Source: Candidatus Omnitrophota bacterium
GTDB taxonomy: Bacteria > Omnitrophota > Gorgyraeia > Duberdicusellales > 4484-171
NCBI GenBank assembly: GCA_023134705.1
Contig: JAGLUN010000061.1
Location: 1-33,968, forward strand
Length of the DNA stretch: 33,968 bases
Direction: 5' to 3'
The notes below the pieces were generated by a model, which was not told the origin of the DNA, did not search any database, and worked only from the letters and a program-made list of their open reading frames with translations. Of the stretch, positions 8,379 through 16,568 are shown in pieces. Position 1 is the first letter of the stretch. Each line of letters starts with the position of its first letter. Both the position numbers and the translations under genes were made by a program.

Positions 8379-9937
8379 AACATAATCGGCTTGTTATATA
8401 TTTTTAAAATCCGGTTTATCTCATTGGAATCCCATAAAGAAACCTTATTCTCTTTCGCGACTAACTCAGCTTGGGTTTCTAACTTACCCAGAGATATGAA
8501 TATTTTTCTTAAGTTCTTGGTTTTGATAGATTTAGTGATGTTGTCAAAATTTGAAATATCAGTTTCATCCGTGTCATTTTCTTTCACTGCCGCGAATAGC
8601 ATTTCATCACCTTCGCCTACAATAATATTTAATTTCTTTTCGGAATAAGAAACCATCTTTATTCTAGTTAAAGAGGGAAGCTTAATCCGGTTTTTCTTTA
8701 TAACTATAGTATCTCCTTTAAAAGCAGAGAACAACTCAAGTATCCTCTGCATTTTCTCTTTATAAAAGTCTTCTTTAAAGAGGGAAATCTGTTCTTCCAT
8801 GTTTTTCCGGAAAAGATTATCTCTTTTCTTCTTATCTAAAGGGCAGGATAAATAAAATTTAAAAACATGGGATAGCCAAAAAGAGAATAAGGAATCTGTT
8901 ATCCGGTATAAATTGCCTGAATTTTCAACGTATTCCGTATCTAAAAGGCGTTGTAATTTTGAATTTATTCTCTTTTTTTCTAAACCGGAAAAAGATACTA
9001 TATCCCCTTTACGGATATACCCCTCACTTATAAAAAGAAGAAGTTTTATGAGGCCGCGGGAATCCCTGGGATATTTGCCTTTTATAAGTTCAATCCTGTT
9101 GATGAATTTCTGGAAGATAACCGAAGATTTTTCGTACAGGAGACTCTCGATACTTTTAACTAAGATTTGCTTGTCACTGTCTGAGTGAAGTTCTTTGATC
9201 TTTTTAGTAATAACTTCATAATATTCTATGTTTGAGGAGAGAATATTGATGAAAAAAGCTATAAAACAGGGATCATGCCGTAAAGGTTTAAGTAAACTAG
9301 AGAAAAAGAGATAATTATCTATCGTTGATGATTCTCCCAACAAAACAGTTTCAAAATTGCCGAAAAGCAGATTTAAGCCTGAATCCAGGGCTTTCTTAGC
9401 TTCTCTGATGCTTGAGCTTTTTAAAATAATCATGCATTTCTTTTGGAGCATTATAAATTTAGAAAAGTCCTGATGGTACTTATCAAATATGTCCTGGAGC
9501 TCCGGGAACTCTTCTATCGCGAAAATACATTTTTTGTTAGTTTCAGTTATGAATTTATTGATTAATTCCAGAATATCCATAAACGATAAACGTTTTCTTT
9601 TTAGGATAATCTTAATGTAATCTGTGGTCGTGGGAAGAACCCCAGCGGCAGTATTAATTAATCCGTCGAGAGAATCCTGGGTGTTAAGATATTGATTTAA
9701 AATGGAGCGCGAAACATTTTTAAAAATATCTTTAGCGTCGATATAAGAAATATCCACATTTATGTATATCAGGCTCCGATTCTTTTCTTCGTAAATGAAG
9801 TTCTCGAATATATACTTAATTTGTTCTTTGCTTTTTCCTAAAATCGCGATATTTTGCCGGTATCCGTCTAAGAAACCTTTTATTCTTTTTTCCACGGTAG
9901 TTATAGCCTTTGATTTCAAAAGAGTCATATTATTCAC
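8375..9937 (-). CDS. Archaeal-ATPase/DUF234-like protein with degenerate P-loop and putative restriction-endonuclease-like C-terminus
   Basis: IAILGKSKEQIK lacks a canonical GxxxxGK[ST]; KKCIFAIEEFPEL is Walker-B-like; a wHTH-like region is followed by LNIIVGEGDEMLFAAVKEND...IFISLGKLETQAELVAKENKVSLWDSNEINRIL. Confidence 0.6.
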   Translation of the reverse strand: MNNMTLLKSKAITTVEKRIKGFLDGYRQNIAILGKSKEQIKYIFENFIYEEKNRSLIYINVDISYIDAKDIFKNVSRSILNQYLNTQDSLDGLINTAAGVLPTTTDYIKIILKRKRLSFMDILELINKFITETNKKCIFAIEEFPELQDIFDKYHQDFSKFIMLQKKCMIILKSSSIREAKKALDSGLNLLFGNFETVLLGESSTIDNYLFFSSLLKPLRHDPCFIAFFINILSSNIEYYEVITKKIKELHSDSDKQILVKSIESLLYEKSSVIFQKFINRIELIKGKYPRDSRGLIKLLLFISEGYIRKGDIVSFSGLEKKRINSKLQRLLDTEYVENSGNLYRITDSLFSFWLSHVFKFYLSCPLDKKKRDNLFRKNMEEQISLFKEDFYKEKMQRILELFSAFKGDTIVIKKNRIKLPSLTRIKMVSYSEKKLNIIVGEGDEMLFAAVKENDTDETDISNFDNITKSIKTKNLRKIFISLGKLETQAELVAKENKVSLWDSNEINRILKIYNKPIML

Positions 9938-10164
9938 CGTACAGAATCCCCTTCGTTTTACAAGAGAACCATTTTCTTTTTTTAAAAATATTTGTGTTTA
10001 AGGAAAGTTGTTTGTTTAGAAGAAAATAATTGTTTTGGAAAAAAAGACGATATCTTATAAAAATTAACTTCTTGAGAAAAACATTCCCTAAACAACTAAT
10101 TATAAAGGTAATCAAGAATAATTTCAATGATTTTATAAGTTAAAGTTTTTCATTTTTTAGCAAA

Positions 10165-10266
10165 CATCTGCTGATCCATCTGCGACCATCTGCGTTGCAT
10201 CTGCGACTATCCGCGTTTTCTCTATCTGCGACCATTTGCGTGTAATTTGCGATTATTTGCGTCCCG
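10165..10266. repeat. Degenerate ATYTGCG repeats with ~10/11-nt spacing
   Basis: catctgcgac-catctgcgttg-catctgcgac-tatccgcg...atctgcgacc-atttgcgtgta-atttgcgatt-atttgcgtccc. Confidence 0.85.
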
Positions 10267-10353
10267 CAATTGCCGTGCGAAACCAGCTATCTAGCCATTG
10301 CTTTTATCAAAGAGGCAATATCTTTATTGCAAAGGTACCGAGCGGGCGAGCGG
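10263..10353. repeat. Copy A of the 91-bp direct repeat containing the tRNA-Gly 3' end
   Basis: Matches 10396-10486 with 2 mismatches and ends in the tRNA 3' sequence. Confidence 0.95.
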
Positions 10354-10395
10354 TAAGGACACTATCCCGAAGGGATAGACTCTTAAATTGTCCTT

Positions 10396-10486
10396 CCCGC
10401 AATTGCCGTACGAAACCAGCTATCTAGCCATTGCTTTTATCAAAGAGGCAGTATCTTTATTGCAAAGGTACCGAGCGGGCGAGCGG
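10396..10486. repeat. Copy B of the 91-bp direct repeat, overlapping the intact tRNA-Gly 3' end
   Basis: Matches 10263-10353 with a 133-bp offset. Confidence 0.95.
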
Positions 10487-10544
10487 AATCGAACCGCCAT
10501 AACAAGCTTGGGAAGCTTGCATTCTACCACTGAACTACACCCGC
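10474..10544 (-). tRNA. tRNA-Gly (CCC anticodon), CCA not encoded
   Basis: Minus strand: GCGGGTGTAGTTCAGTGGTAGAATGCAAGCTTCCCAAGCTTGTTATGGCGGTTCGATTCCGCTCGCCCGCT. 7-bp acceptor stem, anticodon arm CAAGC-TTCCCAA-GCTTG, GGTTCGATTC T arm. Confidence 0.95.
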
Positions 10545-10603
10545 AAGTTTTCAAAATAACGCATAGCAAAGATTAAATGAGAACAACCACTGTCCGCCAC
10601 AAT
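10533..10603. repeat. 71-bp direct repeat, copy 1: tRNA-Gly upstream region plus first 12 nt of the tRNA
   Basis: Identical by eye to 10639-10709. Confidence 0.95.
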
Positions 10604-10638
10604 ATATAAAATATATAGGCGGATCCGCCGCAGGCGGA

Positions 10639-10709
10639 AACTACACCCGCAAGTTTTCAAAATAACGCATAGCAAAGATTAAATGAGAACAACCACTGTC
10701 CGCCACAAT
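10639..10709. repeat. 71-bp direct repeat, copy 2
   Basis: Identical by eye to 10533-10603; separated from it by the GGCGGATCCGCC palindrome. Confidence 0.95.
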
Positions 10710-10748
10710 TGAGAATCGAAAATAGAAAATAGAATTACAAACTCCGCA

Positions 10749-10900
10749 AGTAGTTTGTTGTTAGTAGTTTGTAGTTTGTTTAAAAAAATATGTTATCCGA
10801 CCACTGAATCGTCACGAATCTTTGTATACACGAATAAGGATAAAGGAAAAAGTGTATTCATACTCCCACTTTAAAATGCTAATTTAACATTTATAATTTT
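10749..10900. repeat. Dispersed intergenic repeat, uninterrupted copy
   Basis: Starts agtagtttgttgttagtagtttgtagtttgttt; matches 27952-28190 apart from an 87-bp insertion there. Confidence 0.93.
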
Positions 10901-11073
10901 GCATTTAAACTCTCTCTGCACTCTGCCTATTCAGCCCATAGCCCAACAAATACAATCTCTTCCCCAAACAAACCACTAATTTCTCCCTTTTACCTAATAC
11001 GAGTATCTAGGATCGAGCATCTAGCATCTATTTCTTTTTCTATCTTCTATCCTCTATTTTCGATTTTCTATTT

Positions 11074-12330
11074 TCACTTAAGCAAATCACAACTATCTAT
11101 CAATTTCAAAGAGCAGAATTTTCCGCACATTGAACAAATATCATCGGAGCTGACATGTTCCGCGTTTCTGTATTTTTCTGCCTTATTTTTGTCCAGAGAG
11201 TAGTTAAAAACTTCTTTCCAATTACGTTTTGCCCTTGATAAAGACAGAGTTCTATCTTTTTCCCATTCATCTTTAAAATTTACAATATCCACAGAGTGAG
11301 CGGCAATTTTAGAAGCAATTACACCTAATTTTATATCTTCTACCGAAGGATGCCGTAAATGTTCCGCGGGAGTTACTACACACAAAAAATTTGCCCCCCA
11401 AAGAGCGGCTAATGCTCCTCCAATAGAAGAAACGATATGGTCATATCCACAGGCAATATCGGTAGTAAGAGGGCCCAGGATATAAAAAGGCGCGTCAGCA
11501 CACACTTTTTTCTGGGCGAACATGTTGAATTCTATCTGGTCTATGCGGATATGCCCGGGTCCTTCAACCATTACCTGGAGGCCTTTTTTTCTGCATTTTT
11601 TTACCAGATTCGAAAGGACAAAAAGCTCATACATCTGTAATTCATCGGTAGAATCAGCTATGGCACCGGGCCTTAAAGCGTCGCCTAAGCTTATAGTTAT
11701 ATTATATTTTTTGGCAATATCTAAGACTGTATCAAAATTTTCAAAAAGAGGGTTCTCTTTATTATTTACATACATCCATCTTGCCAGGATCGCTCCTCCT
11801 CTACTGACAATTCCCGCGGTTCTTTTCTTTTTTTTAAGAATATTTAAAAAATCTTTTTTTATGCCCGCGTGAATGGTAAAGAAATCTACTCCATCCTGAG
11901 CTTGTTCTTCTAAAACATCAAAAATGTCTTCTTTTTTCATTTTCTCAAAACTGCCTTTTTTCTTTTCTACTTCTAAGGCTGCCTGGTAGATAGGAACAGT
12001 GCCTACGGCAACCGGGGATTTCTTAATAATTTCTCTTCGGATTTTATTTAAATTACCTCCGACACTTAAATCCATGACAGTATCCGTTCCGTATTTAACC
12101 GCTTCAGCTAATTTTTGCAGTTCATCCTTAATTTCTTTTCGCTCTGTAGAGGTTCCGATGTTAGTATTTATTTTTACTTTCATCCCTTTGCCGATAGCGA
12201 CAGGATTTTCGAGATTTTTTTTCTTATTAACAGGAATAACTACTTTTCCCGCCCGGAAATTTTTTTCCAGAAATGAAAAATCGACTTTTTCTTTTTTAGC
12301 GATATCTTTTAAGAATTTTTTGCTAAACAT
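11074..12330 (-). CDS. thiC: Phosphomethylpyrimidine synthase
   Basis: VDFFTIHAGI, SRGGAILARWM, EGPGHIRIDQIEFNM, APFYILGPLTTDIACGYDHI, CSMCGKFC. Confidence 0.97.
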   Translation of the reverse strand: MFSKKFLKDIAKKEKVDFSFLEKNFRAGKVVIPVNKKKNLENPVAIGKGMKVKINTNIGTSTERKEIKDELQKLAEAVKYGTDTVMDLSVGGNLNKIRREIIKKSPVAVGTVPIYQAALEVEKKKGSFEKMKKEDIFDVLEEQAQDGVDFFTIHAGIKKDFLNILKKKKRTAGIVSRGGAILARWMYVNNKENPLFENFDTVLDIAKKYNITISLGDALRPGAIADSTDELQMYELFVLSNLVKKCRKKGLQVMVEGPGHIRIDQIEFNMFAQKKVCADAPFYILGPLTTDIACGYDHIVSSIGGALAALWGANFLCVVTPAEHLRHPSVEDIKLGVIASKIAAHSVDIVNFKDEWEKDRTLSLSRAKRNWKEVFNYSLDKNKAEKYRNAEHVSSDDICSMCGKFCSLKLIDSCDLLK

Positions 12331-12956
12331 TGTTTAAAGCCCTCTGTGGTCTTTTTTAAATTACCGCTCAAAATTAATTCTCTGCAGACAACAACATTTC
12401 TTATATTTTCTTTTAATAATAAACCGATATTATCCAGCTTTATCCCTCCGATGGCAAACAAAAAATTTCTTTTTGAAAAAAAATTTTTCAATTCCGTCAA
12501 TTCCCAGCAAGGCAGTTCCGGCTTTAGTTTTGTTTTAAATACCGGGCCTAAACTTAAGTAATTTACCGGTTCTCCTTTAAATTTTTGAAATTCTTCCAGA
12601 GAATGTACGGTTTTACCTACTATCTTGTCCCGGCCGAGTATCTTTCTGGCCTGCTTGGGAGAAATATCGTCTTTTCCTAAATGTACCCCGTCTGCTTTTG
12701 TCAAATAAGCGATGTCAGCACGGTCATTAACGATGAATCTCTTTTTTGCTTTCCGGATCATTTTCGAAAGTTTTCCGGCGGTCGTTAAAGCTTTTTTGTC
12801 GGTTATTTTCTTGAAACGGAATTGAAAAATATCTGTTCCATAACGGGAAAGCTTCTCCGCTAAATCAAAAATATCCAGATTGTTTTCTTCTATAATTTGG
12901 TTATCCAAAATTACGTAAAGAAGACCATTTTTTAAAAGCGTTTTTTTCAATCTCAT
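12309..12956 (-). CDS. thiE: Thiamine phosphate synthase
   Basis: IFQFRFKK, FIVNDRADIAYLTKADGVHLGKDD, YLSLGPVFKT, FAIGGI. Confidence 0.9.
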   Translation of the reverse strand: MRLKKTLLKNGLLYVILDNQIIEENNLDIFDLAEKLSRYGTDIFQFRFKKITDKKALTTAGKLSKMIRKAKKRFIVNDRADIAYLTKADGVHLGKDDISPKQARKILGRDKIVGKTVHSLEEFQKFKGEPVNYLSLGPVFKTKLKPELPCWELTELKNFFSKRNFLFAIGGIKLDNIGLLLKENIRNVVVCRELILSGNLKKTTEGFKQCLAKNS

Positions 12957-13332
12957 AAATTTTATAACGCGTTTTTTTAATAGTTTTAACCTCGGTTTTA
13001 TCTATAATTTTGAAAAACTCTTCCAGAACCCTTAAAGATTCTTTTACTCTTTGTAAATTGCTGTAGAAAAGTTCAGAACTATTCATTCGCTTCATTTCCA
13101 ATGAATCTATCTCTTTGCCGATGTCTTTCGCGGCATTACGGGAAAGAAGCAATTTATCCCGAAAATCGCTTTTTTTTATGATCGCGTCCAAAGAATGCCT
13201 GATTTTACGAATTTTCCTTCTTGAATGATCGTCTTCTAAGATAAATCGAAAAATATCTTCGATGACTCTTAATCCTTCTTTGCAGCGGTTAAGATTAACG
13301 TCTATAATTCTAAGAACTTTTTTGGAATTCAC
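12901..13332 (-). CDS. ThiD2-like domain protein, stand-alone
   Basis: LRIIDVNLNRCKEGLRVIEDIFRFIL...KIRHSLDAI...NLQRVKESLRVLEEF resembles the ThiD2/N-ThiE domain; overlaps thiE by 56 nt. Confidence 0.7.
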   Translation of the reverse strand: MNSKKVLRIIDVNLNRCKEGLRVIEDIFRFILEDDHSRRKIRKIRHSLDAIIKKSDFRDKLLLSRNAAKDIGKEIDSLEMKRMNSSELFYSNLQRVKESLRVLEEFFKIIDKTEVKTIKKTRYKIYEIEKNAFKKWSSLRNFG

Positions 13333-13795
13333 CTTTGGTTTTCTTAAGTATCGTTTTGATAATTGCCGTGGTAGAATGATTTTTTAGAAGTTTCACCCTA
13401 AAAACTTTATCTACCAGGTTTTTGCCAACAATATCTTCTTTTCCCCAATCCGCTCCTTTTACTAAATAATCCGGCTTTAGTGATTTTATCAGTTTATAAG
13501 GTGTCGGTTCGTTAAAAATTGTGATATAATCCACGTCTTCCAATGCGTTTAAAACAGTAAGCCTCATCTTTTCCGTGAGAATAGGTCTGGTTTTTCCTTT
13601 TATCGTTTTTACAGAATAGTCAGAGTTTACGCCGACAATCAGGATGTCTCCTCTCTTCTTAGCTTCTTTTAATATTTTTATATGACCGGGATGAATTAAA
13701 TCAAAACATCCGTTGGTAAAAACAACCTTTTTACCTTGTTTTTTTAATTTATTGATGATCTTTTTTAAACTGGCTATTGTTTTTATTTTATCCAT
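13310..13795 (-). CDS. rfaE2: D-glycero-beta-D-manno-heptose 1-phosphate adenylyltransferase-like
   Basis: VFTNGCFDLIHPGHIKILKEAKKRGDILIVGVNSD nucleotidyltransferase motif; KGKTRPI; next to gmhA. Confidence 0.9.
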   Translation of the reverse strand: MDKIKTIASLKKIINKLKKQGKKVVFTNGCFDLIHPGHIKILKEAKKRGDILIVGVNSDYSVKTIKGKTRPILTEKMRLTVLNALEDVDYITIFNEPTPYKLIKSLKPDYLVKGADWGKEDIVGKNLVDKVFRVKLLKNHSTTAIIKTILKKTKGEFQKSS

Positions 13796-14362
13796 TTATA
13801 TGGTAAAGGCTTCTTCGACAATTTCACAAATTATATGTCCGGCTAAAATATGTATTTCCTGAATTCTGGGAGTATCATCTATTTCTACGCATAAAGCAAT
13901 ATCTACCAGATTCTTTAACTTTCCTATTTCTCTTCCTAAAAATCCTATAGTTTTAATCTTTTTCCTTTTCGCTTCTATAACTGCCTTTAGAATATTTTCT
14001 GAATTACCGGAAGTAGAAATCCCCACAAGTACATCTTCGGAATTTGCTAAGGCTTCTATTTGCCTGGAAAATACATTTTTAAAATCATAGTCATTAGCCA
14101 CAGCAGTTAAAATCGAAGTGTTGGTCGATAAAGCTAAAGCGGCAAAAGCGGATCTGTCTTTTTTGAACCTGCCTACTAATTCAGCGGTTAAATGCTGAGC
14201 GTCCGCGCAACTGCCTCCGTTACCGCAGAATATAATTTTCCCTTTGTTTTTTAAGGAAGAAATAAAGATAGAGGCGATATTCTTTATCACATCCGCCTGA
14301 TTTTCCAAAACGCGTAAGGCTTCTTTATGCCTGCCTATAGAATTTTTAATTATTTCTTCCAT
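13796..14362 (-). CDS. gmhA: SIS-domain D-sedoheptulose 7-phosphate isomerase
   Basis: FCGNGGSCADAQHLTAELVGRF; GISTSGNSENIL. Confidence 0.93.
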   Translation of the reverse strand: MEEIIKNSIGRHKEALRVLENQADVIKNIASIFISSLKNKGKIIFCGNGGSCADAQHLTAELVGRFKKDRSAFAALALSTNTSILTAVANDYDFKNVFSRQIEALANSEDVLVGISTSGNSENILKAVIEAKRKKIKTIGFLGREIGKLKNLVDIALCVEIDDTPRIQEIHILAGHIICEIVEEAFTI

Positions 14363-14367
14363 AGTCT

Positions 14368-15393
14368 CTACCCGAAGAATATTTTCGCTATATCATACAA
14401 TTCCATATCCATTGTTTTCAATTTAGCCGTTGCTTCGTTTAACGAAACCGCGGTGATTTTAGTACCTCTCAAGGCAGTCATTGTTCCAAATTTTTCTTGT
14501 TTTACCAGATCGTAAGCCTTAACTCCGTACCTTGTCCCCAAAATTCGATCAAAAGCAGTAGGGCTTCCTCCCCGTTGAATATGGCCTAGAACAGTGACTC
14601 TTGTTTCAAAGCCTGTTTTTTCCTCGATTAAGCCCCCTAAAGCCTGTCCTATCCCGCCTAATCTTACGTGGCCAAAGGAGTCCAGTTTTTTTTCTTGAGT
14701 GAAAAGGGCATTATTAGTAAGAGTCGCTCCTTCGGATACTACCACAATACTGAATTTTTTGCCTTTTCGATGACGTTCTTTTAAAGAATTACATACGTCA
14801 TCTATATCGGTAGGTATTTCAGGAATTAAGATATAATCCGCGCCTCCGGCTATGCCCGAGTAGCCGGCAATCCATCCCGCGTGTCTGCCCATTACCTCCA
14901 CTACCATAACCCGGTTATGGGACTCAGCAGTTGTGTGTAAACGGTCAATGCAGTCCATCACGGTGTTTACTGCTGTATCAAAACCAAAAGTAAAATCTGT
15001 CGCTGAAAGATCATTGTCTATGGTTTTAGGAACACCAACGATATTAAGGCCTTCTTCATATAATTTATTTGCTACGCCTAAAGTATCTTCCCCGCCTACG
15101 GCAATAAGAGCATCCAGTCCTAATTCTTTAAAATTTTCATGGAGGATTTTAGAGCCGTTGTCCTGTTTATAAGGGTTAGTACGGGAAGTACCCAGCATCG
15201 TTCCCCCTTTATGAAGTATCCCTGATACGGAAAATTGGTCGAGAGGCATAACATCTTTTTCTAATAGCCCTTTCCAGCCATACTTTATTCCAAGGACTTC
15301 ATCTCCGGAATTATCTGCTTTTCTTACTACTGCTCTTATAACCGGATTTAACCCCGGGCAGTCACCACCCCCTGTAAGAATCCCTATTTTCAT
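14368..15393 (-). CDS. pfkA: ATP-dependent 6-phosphofructokinase
   Basis: GILTGGGDCPGLNPVIR, VGVPKTIDND, MGRHAGWIA, LGHIQRGGSPTAFDR. Confidence 0.96.
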   Translation of the reverse strand: MKIGILTGGGDCPGLNPVIRAVVRKADNSGDEVLGIKYGWKGLLEKDVMPLDQFSVSGILHKGGTMLGTSRTNPYKQDNGSKILHENFKELGLDALIAVGGEDTLGVANKLYEEGLNIVGVPKTIDNDLSATDFTFGFDTAVNTVMDCIDRLHTTAESHNRVMVVEVMGRHAGWIAGYSGIAGGADYILIPEIPTDIDDVCNSLKERHRKGKKFSIVVVSEGATLTNNALFTQEKKLDSFGHVRLGGIGQALGGLIEEKTGFETRVTVLGHIQRGGSPTAFDRILGTRYGVKAYDLVKQEKFGTMTALRGTKITAVSLNEATAKLKTMDMELYDIAKIFFG

Positions 15394-15429
15394 CGGTTTA
15401 CCTCCTTCACTCTTTTCTCTAAACTCCTC

Positions 15430-15615
15430 CGCCTACGTAATAAATTTTATTTAGGCGGAAATCACTCTTTATTTTTGACAGGATTAACTGGATAAAATTT
15501 TATATTTAACCACAGAGAAAACAAATTGTCTACCATAGGCTTCTCCAAAGCGGATCCGCCTGTAGGCGGAAGATCCGCCGGAGGCGAATCAGCTTGCCCG
15601 CCTCTGGAGGGCCTT
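15430..15615. repeat. GC-rich palindromic repeat cluster (GGCGGATCCGCC family)
   Basis: ccgccta...taggcgg; gcggatccgcctgtaggcggaagatccgccggaggcg; gcttgcccgcctctgg, shared with 28050-28136. Confidence 0.8.
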
Positions 15616-15636
15616 TGTTCTGCGTACAACTATCCC

Positions 15637-16215
15637 CTAATAATTCCTATAAGGCACTTCCGGCTCTACGTCGATTAAATTTTTTTTAGCCGCGAAAGCG
15701 AACTTTTTTATCTCCAGACTAACCTTAACCTCTCCTTGTTCGTTTAACATCGCTTCAATCTTCTTTTTTACTTTTGCTTGAATTGCCGTGCTAAACTCCG
15801 CCAGATTAACTTCGCAATTTAAAGCTCCTTTTATTAAGACCTCTATGCCTTTGCGGTTGACTTTTACTCGAGGCTTAATATGGACAAATTCTTTTTTCCC
15901 CTGAAGCATTTTCTTTACCATATCCTCTATAGCCGATAAACTAATTCTTACCATTCCTTCGGGAGTCTGGAAATTTATTGATTTTTCCCGGCGTACACCT
16001 TTGAATAATCTTTTTACAAATACCAGACAGGATAAAATTATTAAAAGTCCTGTCCAAGCAAAGGCGATACCCGAGTAAAGGTCTGTTAAGACATAGTTTT
16101 CCATAAATGAGGAAATGATTTGTATTGCTCTGAAGTAATCAGAATACAGCCAGATTATGAGAGCGCCCAGGGAAAACGAAACCAAGACATAAATACAAAC
16201 GGCAACTAAAAACAT
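15637..16215 (-). CDS. AmaP-like alkaline shock response membrane anchor
   Basis: Two N-terminal TM helices, then an Asp23-like domain; adjacent to an Asp23 family gene. Confidence 0.75.
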   Translation of the reverse strand: MFLVAVCIYVLVSFSLGALIIWLYSDYFRAIQIISSFMENYVLTDLYSGIAFAWTGLLIILSCLVFVKRLFKGVRREKSINFQTPEGMVRISLSAIEDMVKKMLQGKKEFVHIKPRVKVNRKGIEVLIKGALNCEVNLAEFSTAIQAKVKKKIEAMLNEQGEVKVSLEIKKFAFAAKKNLIDVEPEVPYRNY

Positions 16216-16217
16216 AT

Positions 16218-16568
16218 TTACCTCCCCTCTATTTCTTTTATCTTGACGTCCACGCTAAGAGCATCTATATTTAACGTTTCAAGTAACCGGGCAGTTACCT
16301 TTTTTTGGATTTCGTAAGCTACCTCTACGGCATTAGTATTATAATCCACTACAACCGGTAAAGATAATTTCATCTCTTTGCCTTCATTCAGGAGAATTTT
16401 TGTTCCTGCCTCCCTGAACAGGCTTGACATTTTCCCGAATAATCCGCAACACTCAGCACCGACCTTTTTCACTCCTTTCACTTCTTTTGCTGCCAGCTCC
16501 GCGGCTTGGAAAATGACCTTGCGATGGATTTGTATCTGCCCGTATTCTGAACTTAAATTTTTATTCAT
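16218..16568 (-). CDS. Asp23/Gls24 family envelope stress protein
   Basis: IQIHRKVIFQAAELAAKEVKGVKKVG...VVVDYNTNAVEVAYEIQKKV. Confidence 0.88.
   Translation of the reverse strand: MNKNLSSEYGQIQIHRKVIFQAAELAAKEVKGVKKVGAECCGLFGKMSSLFREAGTKILLNEGKEMKLSLPVVVDYNTNAVEVAYEIQKKVTARLLETLNIDALSVDVKIKEIEGR

Noticed and set aside
9930-10127. 65-aa minus-strand hydrophobic ORF upstream of the ATPase-like gene
   Set aside because: Low-complexity AT-rich translation overlapping the ATPase start; insufficient evidence for coding.
10236-10576. Plus-strand ORFs 10236-10427 and 10388-10576
   Set aside because: They lie in the duplicated tRNA-flanking repeat and across the tRNA antisense; no plausible protein family.
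11074-13795. TPP riboswitch ahead of the thiamine genes
   Set aside because: Looked for CTGAGA...ACCTGATCTGGATAATGCC-type core on the minus strand; not found. The genes are packed behind gmhA/pfkA.
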